Of a DNA stretch of 6,861 nt, positions 1 to 6,192 are shown in pieces. The notes under the pieces are model-generated. The model did not search any database and had not been told where the DNA came from. It worked only from the letters and a program-made list of their open reading frames with translations. How positions within the stretch are numbered: the first letter of the stretch is position 1; each line of letters begins with the position of its first letter. Made by a program: the position numbers and the translations under genes. Location: NCBI GenBank assembly GCA_900751815.1, contig CAADST010000033.1, positions 1-6,861 of the forward strand. The letters are read 5' to 3'. The DNA comes from Bacilli bacterium (GTDB lineage: Bacteria > Bacillota_I > Bacilli_A > RF39 > UBA660).

Positions 1-2039
1 AAGATGTTGTCTGTGGTGGATACTTCCAATTAAAAGCTCATATCGAAGGAGCTAAAGATTGTTATACCGGAAGTAACAAAGATGGTGGTTATGCAACGAC
101 CGAAGATAGCATGAATGGTGAAGAAAGTATTAATAAAGATTTATATCTGGAAGATATTGAAAGAATTCAACAAGGCTTAATTGATGCTATGAATGATTAT
201 TATGAAGCAGAAGAAGCTCTTGAACAAATCGGTAATGCTGAAAGAACTACAATACAACTTGAATGTACTACCGTAACACAAATTGATGTTCCATCTGGAG
301 AATATACAGAATATACATTTGATGGATTGAATGATAATGAAGAAGCTGAATATTCAGAAGGAACAAACAATACAGATACCCAATCATTTAGAGATAGCGC
401 AACTTGTGTTTTCCAAGGAAGAACTGAATCTGGAGAAGCTATTTACGAAGAGGTTGGTGAACATGATGCTGAACAACAACTTCAAGCATATCAACAACAA
501 ATGGAATCACAAAAGAGCACTGCCGAAAGTCAACTTAACAGTTTAATGAACGAATATAAACAAACAATAACAAATTATAATAGTTGTTTAACTGGTTGGG
601 GAATGGAATATGACTTTGCTCAAATTGTTAGATTCTATTATGATGAAGCTCAAGGTAATACTGAAGAATTTACAACTTCAATACCATATTACAGTTTAAT
701 TATGAATGATCCAGAAAAAACTGTAATGGAAGCAGATGGTGATACTGAAGTATTAACTGAAGTTGTAGTTTGTAAAGAAACTGCCGATGAATTATATGAA
801 TGTACTGGTGATTCTGAAGAAACTAATGATTTCACAGAAGATCAAATAGCATCACCAAGTGTTCAAGAATATGGTTATGATTCAAATTATGATGGCGGTT
901 CTATAGATGCTTTTGATAAGAAAGTATATGTAATTTGTAATGTAGATGAAGGATGTATAGATGATGAAAGAGATATATCTCAAGCATCATTTGTAAAAAA
1001 ATCTGTTAAAAAAGCCCAAGATTATATATCACCAAGTGTATATTATCAAATTGCTGCAAACGGCAAAATAACGACTGAATACAACCCATCAATTGATATG
1101 GAACTATTAGAAAATAAACTTCCAATTTCAACTAAAAATGTCTTTGGTGGAACATTTAGATTAATGTTAGAAGATTTTGGTGAATTCTATGCTGAAAGCT
1201 ATGGCGATAATTATGGAAGATTAATTGATTACAATGGTGATAATGAATCTCATAGTGTTGCTAATGCTCTTGGATATGATGGAACAAATGGTTTTGATGG
1301 AAATTATGAATGTGAATATCTAACTAACTGTTCATCTGCTGATTGTCCAGACTGTACCTTTGAAGATACAGGACTAAATAAATGTCCAGACTGTACTTAT
1401 GTTCCGACAACATGTATAAATTGTATATTTAACTTAGATGAACTTCAATTAAATCCTAAACCAATATCACCAAATGATGTTATAAATGTCGATCGTGATT
1501 ATGGTTATAACTGGATAATTAATACAGAAGTAACTGAACCTAAATTAACAATAATATCTGACAAGGCTACATTAACTGTTGAAGAAATCGAAGATGCAAA
1601 TGACCTTATTTATAATAGTAATAAAGTTAGTGATGGATCTGGACTTGCGTTTAGTGTTCGACTAGATTCTAGTACAATCAACTATTTAAAAGATTATAAT
1701 GCACAAGCCGAAGGAAAAGGTGGTTACGGTAACGACTCATTAAGTTGTTATGATGCTGATGTTGGTGGAACAACAGTAGCAAATCTATATTGTTACAGTG
1801 AAGTAATAGATTACTTAGTTGAAAATGGTGATGGAGTTCCATCAGATATAACAGATGTTAGAACAGGATCTAGTGGCCGAAGCGATTCTAATGCTAATGC
1901 TAATGGTTACTGGACATTATGGACTGATGAAACTCTAGATGCTCTTAACTTTGATGGAACAGGATGGAGTTTAACAAATGTGGGTTATGACGAAGATACT
2001 GGCCAACAAGCAATAATTGGAGGACCAGCATGGAAGTAG
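1..2039 (+). CDS. Large acidic Cys-rich protein of unknown function, 5'-truncated by window edge
   Basis: I do not recognise this family. The reading frame is open from base 3 to the TAG at 2037-2039, giving 678 visible residues (numbered here with residue 1 at base 3). The ATG at 111 (residue 37) has no ribosome site and lies inside the open frame, so the true start is upstream of the window. Seen: an acidic, Asn/Asp/Gly/Tyr-rich composition; Glu/Gln/Leu-rich coiled-coil-like stretches at about residues 47-77 and 156-196; 19 cysteines, eight of them between residues 437 and 474 and including three CxxC pairs; a short Asn-Ala repeat near residue 629; no membrane helix or LPXTG-type sorting signal at the C-terminus, which ends in a Gly/Trp-rich segment. 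The stop sits 10 bases before the next gene of a Tad-like operon. I infer an extracytoplasmic protein (surface, adhesin or pilus-associated) but the signal peptide that would show this lies outside the window. A cytoplasmic zinc-binding protein is the alternative. Confidence 0.85.
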   Translation, partial: DVVCGGYFQLKAHIEGAKDCYTGSNKDGGYATTEDSMNGEESINKDLYLEDIERIQQGLIDAMNDYYEAEEALEQIGNAERTTIQLECTTVTQIDVPSGEYTEYTFDGLNDNEEAEYSEGTNNTDTQSFRDSATCVFQGRTESGEAIYEEVGEHDAEQQLQAYQQQMESQKSTAESQLNSLMNEYKQTITNYNSCLTGWGMEYDFAQIVRFYYDEAQGNTEEFTTSIPYYSLIMNDPEKTVMEADGDTEVLTEVVVCKETADELYECTGDSEETNDFTEDQIASPSVQEYGYDSNYDGGSIDAFDKKVYVICNVDEGCIDDERDISQASFVKKSVKKAQDYISPSVYYQIAANGKITTEYNPSIDMELLENKLPISTKNVFGGTFRLMLEDFGEFYAESYGDNYGRLIDYNGDNESHSVANALGYDGTNGFDGNYECEYLTNCSSADCPDCTFEDTGLNKCPDCTYVPTTCINCIFNLDELQLNPKPISPNDVINVDRDYGYNWIINTEVTEPKLTIISDKATLTVEEIEDANDLIYNSNKVSDGSGLAFSVRLDSSTINYLKDYNAQAEGKGGYGNDSLSCYDADVGGTTVANLYCYSEVIDYLVENGDGVPSDITDVRTGSSGRSDSNANANGYWTLWTDETLDALNFDGTGWSLTNVGYDEDTGQQAIIGGPAWK
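1311..1424 (+). other. Cysteine cluster with three CxxC pairs
   Basis: This segment of the large first protein encodes eight cysteines in 38 residues with spacing C-x5-C-x4-C-x2-C-x9-C-x2-C-x6-C-x2-C. The last six form three related units: CPDCTF, CPDCTY and CINCIF. Such pairs can bind zinc (zinc-ribbon or knuckle type) or form disulfides. Which applies depends on whether the protein is exported, which cannot be seen here. Confidence 0.75.
1344..1396 (+). repeat. 14-base direct repeat encoding CPDCT
   Basis: TGTCCAGACTGTAC occurs at 1344-1357 and again at 1383-1396, an offset of 39 bases or exactly 13 codons, in frame. The near-identity at DNA level, including third positions, suggests a fairly recent internal duplication of the CxxC unit, or strong codon conservation over a short stretch. 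Confidence 0.7.
1888..1905 (+). repeat. Triple CTAATG hexamer repeat (Asn-Ala)
   Basis: Three perfect tandem copies of CTAATG lie in frame in the first gene and encode an Asn-Ala-Asn-Ala-Asn stretch just before a Gly/Trp-rich C-terminal segment. It looks like a short flexible linker. Gain or loss of one hexamer would keep the frame. Confidence 0.7.
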
Positions 2040-2044
2040 GTGTG
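2038..2044 (+). promoter_or_regulatory. Ribosome binding site overlapping the upstream stop
   Basis: AGGTGTG begins inside the TAG stop of the large first gene, and its AGGTG core ends 7 bases before the ATG at 2050. This fixes the start of the 140-aa gene and suggests that ribosomes ending on the first gene help start the second. Confidence 0.6.
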
Positions 2045-2049
2045 AATAG

Positions 2050-2472
2050 ATGAAAAACGCATATTGGGCATATTGGTTAATATTATTAGGTATATTTGTT
2101 GTAGTTATAATGATGCTTGTTCAAAATCTAACTACATCAAGCACCCAAGATTATTATTTATTAAAAGAAATAACTGAAGCTTCCATGATTGATGCCGTAG
2201 ACTATTCTTATTATCGTAAATTTGGTGAAATAAGAATAAATAAAGAAAAATTTTATGAATCTTTCTTAAGAAGATATGCAGAAACAACATCACAAGCTAC
2301 AACATATACAGTTAGCTTCTATGGAGTTTACGAAGCTCCTCCAAAAGCTAGCGTAGAAATAAAAAGTAAATCTAATGCCATGACAATAGTTGGAGATTCT
2401 ACACAATTTGATATGGTTGAAAGAATAGACACTATTGTTGAAGGTAATAAATTACCAACTACAAGTAGTTAA
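2050..2472 (+). CDS. Small single-pass membrane protein, possible TadE-like or minor-pilin component
   Basis: The 140-residue product has a short N-terminus (Met-Lys-Asn then aromatic residues), one strong hydrophobic helix at about residues 8-25, and a soluble C-terminal domain of about 110 residues, presumably outside the membrane (N-in, C-out). Residues 35-80 look helical (around DAVDYSYYRKFGEIRINKEK), followed by a beta-rich part containing a PPKASVEIKS stretch. The size and architecture match TadE-type pseudopilins or other pilus accessory proteins, but no classical Gly/Phe-x4-Glu prepilin cleavage motif is visible. The family assignment is therefore inference from layout and position between the large protein and the CpaB pair. 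I have an unverified recollection that small Bacillota proteins like this are labelled DUF5411. The C-terminal LPTTSS is not a usable sortase signal because no hydrophobic tail follows. The start has an AGGTG site 7 bases upstream; the stop is 17 bases before the next gene. Confidence 0.8.
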   Translation: MKNAYWAYWLILLGIFVVVIMMLVQNLTTSSTQDYYLLKEITEASMIDAVDYSYYRKFGEIRINKEKFYESFLRRYAETTSQATTYTVSFYGVYEAPPKASVEIKSKSNAMTIVGDSTQFDMVERIDTIVEGNKLPTTSS

Positions 2473-2489
2473 GATACGGAGGAATAAAA

Positions 2490-3296
2490 ATGGGATTTAA
2501 AAAATTCATAATTAACAAAACGACCGTTACTATTCTAGGTATTATAGCGGGTGTTGCTGTTCTAGTTGGATTTTATATATATCGTGTTAATAATGCGATA
2601 AATCCAACTAGAATACCAGTTGCTAAAAATGAAATAAGTGCAACTAAAGAAATAACTGCTGATGATATAGAATGGGTAAGCATTAGTAGTAGTTTCTTAA
2701 GTAATGCTAATGTCATTACAAATACTAATGACTTAATAGGTAAATATGTTACAACAGGAACATCTATTCCAGAAGGTGGAATGTTTTATGCTGAACAAGT
2801 AGTTGAAAAAAGAGATTTACCTAATTCAGTATTTGAAGAAATTCCTGATGGTTATACAATCTATCAATTAGGAGTAGATGAAACAACTACTTATGCTAAT
2901 TCTATATTTCCTGGAACTAGAATCGATTTATATATCGAAGCAGAAGATCCAGATACAGGTAGAATAATATTTGGAGAATTTGTTCAAAGTATTGAAGTTT
3001 TAGCGGTAAGAGATAGTGATGGTCAAAATGTATTTGATGTTACTAGTGGTGGACAACCAGCATTCTTATTATTTGCTGTACAAACTGATCTTTATAGATA
3101 CTTGAAACTGGCTGAAAGAATTTCTGGTATGGAAGTTATTCCAATTCCAAGAAATAGAGATTATACAGAAAATGCCGGTTCTACAGAATATGACAATCAA
3201 CAATTAATTAACTTAATTACACGATATGCTAGAGATATGGGTGGAAATTACTCTAGTTCATCAACAAGTAGCTCTGAAACTACTACCACAGAATAA
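2490..3296 (+). CDS. cpaB-like: CpaB/RcpC-like pilus assembly protein, first tandem copy
   Basis: The 268-residue product has an N-terminal membrane helix (about 13-31), a SAF-type domain (about 41-105, with the PVA...EI...IT start and the LIGKYV, GTSI and MFY...QVV elements) and a region matching the RcpC/CpaB C-terminal domain (about 114-222: IPDGYT, YANSI-PG-IDL, DGQNVFD, PIPRN). The tail from 254 is a Ser/Thr run that ends in Glu. In Tad systems CpaB/RcpC acts outside the cytoplasmic membrane to support pilus assembly. In a monoderm cell it would lie between membrane and cell wall, where SAF domains may bind glycan (inference). A GGAGG site at 2478-2482 lies 7 bases before the ATG. The gene ends in tandem TAATAA and is followed after 12 bases by a clear paralog. 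The role is supported by the ATPase and TadB/TadC neighbours; the length is typical for the family. Confidence 0.87.
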   Translation: MGFKKFIINKTTVTILGIIAGVAVLVGFYIYRVNNAINPTRIPVAKNEISATKEITADDIEWVSISSSFLSNANVITNTNDLIGKYVTTGTSIPEGGMFYAEQVVEKRDLPNSVFEEIPDGYTIYQLGVDETTTYANSIFPGTRIDLYIEAEDPDTGRIIFGEFVQSIEVLAVRDSDGQNVFDVTSGGQPAFLLFAVQTDLYRYLKLAERISGMEVIPIPRNRDYTENAGSTEYDNQQLINLITRYARDMGGNYSSSSTSSSETTTTE

Positions 3297-3297
3297 T

Positions 3298-3304
3298 AAG
3301 GAGG
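3298..3304 (+). promoter_or_regulatory. Full-length Shine-Dalgarno with short spacer
   Basis: AAGGAGG (followed by T) is a near-perfect anti-16S match, placed only 4 bases before the ATG at 3309 and overlapping the second stop of the TAATAA that ends the preceding gene. The next in-frame Met lies beyond the membrane helix, so this site decides the start despite the tight spacing. Confidence 0.75.
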
Positions 3305-3308
3305 TATT

Positions 3309-4088
3309 ATGGCTGGGGTAATTAATTGGATAAAAAAAAAATTGCTTAATCGTAATACTGTTACAATTATTGCTGTTATTGCGGGAGTAATAATTTTATG
3401 GTTCTTTTATAATATGACATTAAATAATGCAATTAATCCTGTGAGAGTCCCTGTTGCAACCAGAGAAATATTAGCAGGTGAACAAATTACAAATGATTTA
3501 ATAGAATATGTAGAAGTAAATAGAAGTTTTCTAAATAATGCTAGTATTATAACAAGTTCAAGTCAATTAATTGGCTATTATGTTAATAATGGCACATCAA
3601 TTTCTACTGGTGCTATGTTCTATAGTAATCAAGTAGTAACCAGAGATGTTATAAATCAAACACCATTTGATAATATTCCTGAAGGTTATACACTTTATTG
3701 GCTAGAATTAGATGATGGTTTTGAAGATACTTACGCTAATTCAATTTATCCGGGTGATAAAATAGATTTATGGATATCAGGAAGAGATCCTGAAACTGGA
3801 TTATTAATATATGATGAATTTATTAATAGTATTGATGTAGTTCAAGTATTAGATACTGATGGTCAAAATGTCTTTGATGATGCCATAAATCGTAAACCTG
3901 ATACTTTAGGTTTTGTTATAGATGGAGATATGTTAAAATATTTTAGAGTATTAATACGGGCAGGATTTACAATTTATCCCGTACCAAGAAATAAAATGTA
4001 TACAGTTGCTGATAAAGAAGTAAGTTTTTCTAATGACACTTTGGTTAATTTAGTAGAAAGCTTATATCAACCATATGGAGAAGTATAA
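3309..4088 (+). CDS. cpaB-like: CpaB/RcpC-like pilus assembly protein, second tandem copy
   Basis: The 259-residue product has the same plan as its upstream neighbour: a membrane helix (about 18-36) after a Lys-rich start, a SAF domain (about 46-110) and an RcpC-like domain (about 120-228). Shared blocks include NNAINP, LIG-YV, GTSI, MFY, TYANSI-PG-IDL, DGQNVFD and P-PRN. By eye about 60% of aligned residues are identical through the SAF and early RcpC regions, with divergence at both ends. It lacks the Ser/Thr tail of the first copy and has a two-residue insertion before TYANSI. The pair most likely arose by tandem duplication and may form a heteromer or serve different steps (inference). 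It ends 17 bases before the ATPase gene. Identification is firm at domain level; the specific division of labour is unknown. Confidence 0.87.
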   Translation: MAGVINWIKKKLLNRNTVTIIAVIAGVIILWFFYNMTLNNAINPVRVPVATREILAGEQITNDLIEYVEVNRSFLNNASIITSSSQLIGYYVNNGTSISTGAMFYSNQVVTRDVINQTPFDNIPEGYTLYWLELDDGFEDTYANSIYPGDKIDLWISGRDPETGLLIYDEFINSIDVVQVLDTDGQNVFDDAINRKPDTLGFVIDGDMLKYFRVLIRAGFTIYPVPRNKMYTVADKEVSFSNDTLVNLVESLYQPYGEV

Positions 4089-4090
4089 AA

Positions 4091-4098
4091 AGAGGTGA
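4091..4098 (+). promoter_or_regulatory. Ribosome binding site that fixes a GTG start
   Basis: AGAGGTGA lies 7 bases before the GTG at 4106. An ATG at 4110 is nearby but in another frame, and the first in-frame ATG is about 55 codons later, inside the conserved domain, so the GTG is the supported start of the ATPase. Confidence 0.75.
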
Positions 4099-4105
4099 AA
4101 CAAAA

Positions 4106-5272
4106 GTGAATGATGCTATATTTTCACAAATTGATTTTGGGCCTTTAAAAGAGTTTTTAGAAGAAGATAACATCACCGATATTTCTTATTCAAATGGTGG
4201 TCAAGTTTGGCTAAAAACTCTTGATAAAGGTGTATATCGGGTTGAAAGACCTGAGATAAATAATGCTTTAATGGAAAAGCTAGCTTTTCAATGTTCAAAT
4301 GTTATGGGTAAAACATTTAATATGGCCCATCCTTTCTTGGATGCCGAATCAGCAGAACTTCGTCTTAACTTTGTTCATGATTCTATTGCTACTAATGGTA
4401 TTGCTTGCCTTATAAGAAAAACGCCAGCCAAAATCCGTTTAAATAAGGAAAAGTTACTTAATGAACAATATTTAACTGAAAATCTTCATGAATTTTTAAT
4501 GACTTGTGTATTAGGACATTGCAATATTATGGTTAGTGGAGAAACTGGTAGTGGTAAAACAGAACTTGTAAAATATTTGGCTAGTAAAACTAAAGAAGAT
4601 GAAAAAATAATAACAATAGAAGATACTCTCGAATTACACTTGGATAAAATATTTCCTCATCGTGATATAGTAGCTATGAAAACAAATAATATTGCTTCAT
4701 ATTCTGATGTTTTGGTTACTTGTATGCGGCAAAATCCAAGATGGATTTTACTATCCGAAGTTCGTTCTGCCGAAGCTGTTACAGCTGTTCGTAACTCTAT
4801 ATCATCAGGACATAATATTATATCAACAATTCACTCTGATAGAGCATATAACATACCAATGCGTTTATATAGTTTGCTTGAAAATAGCCAAGATATTGAT
4901 CAATTTTTAAAGTCTATTCATAGGTATGTTCAATTAGGTGTTCATGTTAAAGGCTTTATGAGCAAGGAATTGGGTAGATTTCAAAGAGAAATAGTTGAAG
5001 TAGTAGAATTTTATGTAGATGATGATAATAATGCTAAAGCAAATGTGTTATACAAAAAAAGCTTGGATGGTACAGTAGCTTTTAATAATCCAACCAAATA
5101 TTTGCTTAGATATTTAGACTCCCAAGGTGTTGAAATGGATCCGCATTATTTTATTGAAGAAGATGGATCTATTAATGAAAATTATGAAAATGCAAGTTAT
5201 AGTATAAACGATTCTGATTCTAAACCTAATCTTAATTTTAATTCTAATCCTGCACCAGTTGAAAGCTTATAG
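4106..5272 (+). CDS. tadA-like: CpaF/TadA-type secretion and pilus-assembly ATPase (GTG start)
   Basis: This 388-residue protein is a cytoplasmic ATPase of the type II/IV secretion (VirB11/PilT/CpaF) superfamily that would power pilin assembly or export through the TadB/TadC platform. Visible motifs: Walker A GETGSGKT at 145-152; Asp box ITIEDTLEL at 169-177; Walker B region WILLSEVRSAEA at 213-224; His box GHNIISTIHSD at 235-245; basic residues R86 and R104 in the N-terminal domain, where arginine fingers usually lie. The N-terminal domain (about 10-110, with the typical ITDISYSNGGQVWL start) is present but the extra N-terminal extension of many TadA/CpaF proteins (420-480 residues) is missing. 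Oddities: Ser replaces the usual Gly before Glu-Val-Arg, the 'GG' after Arg is Ser-Ala, and the last 40 or so residues are a low-complexity Asn/Ser/Glu tail. All catalytic motifs look intact. CpaF is preferred over PilB or ComGA because of the CpaB and two-protein TadB/TadC context. Confidence 0.93.
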   Translation: MNDAIFSQIDFGPLKEFLEEDNITDISYSNGGQVWLKTLDKGVYRVERPEINNALMEKLAFQCSNVMGKTFNMAHPFLDAESAELRLNFVHDSIATNGIACLIRKTPAKIRLNKEKLLNEQYLTENLHEFLMTCVLGHCNIMVSGETGSGKTELVKYLASKTKEDEKIITIEDTLELHLDKIFPHRDIVAMKTNNIASYSDVLVTCMRQNPRWILLSEVRSAEAVTAVRNSISSGHNIISTIHSDRAYNIPMRLYSLLENSQDIDQFLKSIHRYVQLGVHVKGFMSKELGRFQREIVEVVEFYVDDDNNAKANVLYKKSLDGTVAFNNPTKYLLRYLDSQGVEMDPHYFIEEDGSINENYENASYSINDSDSKPNLNFNSNPAPVESL

Positions 5273-5286
5273 AAAGGAGTATATTT

Positions 5287-6192
5287 ATGGGAACAATGTT
5301 AGAACTTACATTATTAATATTAATCGCAGCATTTGTATTAATATATCGTAAGAACCCGCAAGAAGGCGTTTACAATTATGTAACTGGAAATGTTGAAAGA
5401 ATTTATGATAAATATGCTCCATATTCATTTAAAATGGTAAGAGAAAAAGCTAAAGAATTGGGTCAAGAATATACAACAAGACAATATATGGCCCAAGTTG
5501 CATTGTTCGGTGGCTTTGCAGCCTTAGTTGGTTATTTCTATTTTTATAGTATAACTTGGGCTGTAGTATATGCCATAGCAGCCATTTCCGTAATACCATA
5601 TTTAGCATATTTAAGATGTCAAAGAATATATAGCGAATATATATTTGAACAAATTCAAACATATACAACCAATGTTATTATGGAATTTAATACGACTCAA
5701 AGCTTTGTAAAATCTCTTGAAGGAGTTGCAAACTCAGGAATCTTAGAAGAACCAGTAGTCAGTGATGTTAAAAAAATGATAGAAATGTCATATCAAAATG
5801 GTACAATTGATGAATCGATTCAATATTTTAATAATAAATATCCATTTTATATGGTTAAGAATATGCATCAATTATTCTTACAAATTACCAAAGAAGGTGC
5901 TCGTGATTCCGGAGAAGCCCTAGAAAACATGGCAATGGATATCGATGCCCTAGTTGAAGGTGTATATCGTGACCAAATGGATAGAAAACATTTTCATAGT
6001 AGATTTATTAAATTCGGTGTAATGTTATATCTTTTAGTAGTAGTTTTAAGATTCATGTTAGGTGAAGAAAATTATTTACAATTAATAGAAATATGGTATG
6101 TTCAAGTAATCCTACATGCTATAGTTATCATAAATGCCTTCTTTTTAATATCGGGAGAAAAATATTATAATGAAGATGTGGGGGTAGAATAA
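5287..6192 (+). CDS. tadB-like: TadB-like T2SF inner-membrane platform protein
   Basis: The 301-residue product has the layout of TadB: an N-terminal helix (about 4-20), two closely spaced helices (about 70-88 and 90-108), a cytoplasmic type II secretion F (T2SF) domain of about 120 residues (115-235) and two C-terminal helices (about 242-258 and 268-289). The T2SF region contains the helical core around QTYTTNVIMEFNTTQSF and the segment with GARDSGEALENMA. TadB pairs with TadC as the membrane platform turned by the CpaF-type ATPase encoded immediately upstream. An AAAGGAG site at 5273-5279 directly follows the ATPase stop and lies 7 bases before the ATG. The stop TAA (6190-6192) shares its last base with the next start. 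Only one T2SF domain is present, unlike PilC/ComGB which carry two, supporting Tad type. Confidence 0.85.
   Translation: MGTMLELTLLILIAAFVLIYRKNPQEGVYNYVTGNVERIYDKYAPYSFKMVREKAKELGQEYTTRQYMAQVALFGGFAALVGYFYFYSITWAVVYAIAAISVIPYLAYLRCQRIYSEYIFEQIQTYTTNVIMEFNTTQSFVKSLEGVANSGILEEPVVSDVKKMIEMSYQNGTIDESIQYFNNKYPFYMVKNMHQLFLQITKEGARDSGEALENMAMDIDALVEGVYRDQMDRKHFHSRFIKFGVMLYLLVVVLRFMLGEENYLQLIEIWYVQVILHAIVIINAFFLISGEKYYNEDVGVE
6180..6185 (+). promoter_or_regulatory. G-rich ribosome binding site inside the upstream gene
   Basis: GGGGGT lies in the last codons of the TadB-like gene, with 6 bases between it and the ATG at 6192. It is a weaker Shine-Dalgarno match than others in the operon, so initiation probably relies partly on translational coupling through the TAATG overlap. 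Confidence 0.5.

Noticed and set aside
331..546. 71-codon open frame inside the large first gene
   Set aside because: It lies entirely within the larger reading frame in another phase, has no ribosome site and its Lys/Asn-rich translation shows no domain; it is a shadow of A/T-rich coding sequence.
2454..2469. LPTTSS at the end of the 140-aa protein as a sortase signal
   Set aside because: The motif is at the extreme C-terminus with no following hydrophobic helix or basic tail, so sortase anchoring cannot work.
3291..3308. Terminator between the two CpaB-like genes
   Set aside because: The 12-base gap holds only a second stop and the ribosome site; no inverted repeat or T-run is present.
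4692..4910. 72-codon open frame inside the ATPase gene
   Set aside because: It covers the Walker B and His box codons of the ATPase in a different phase; the conserved motifs prove which frame is real.
5450..5668. 72-codon open frame on the minus strand
   Set aside because: It is antisense to the membrane segments of the TadB-like gene; its hydrophobic look comes from the complement of hydrophobic codons, and no ribosome site was seen.
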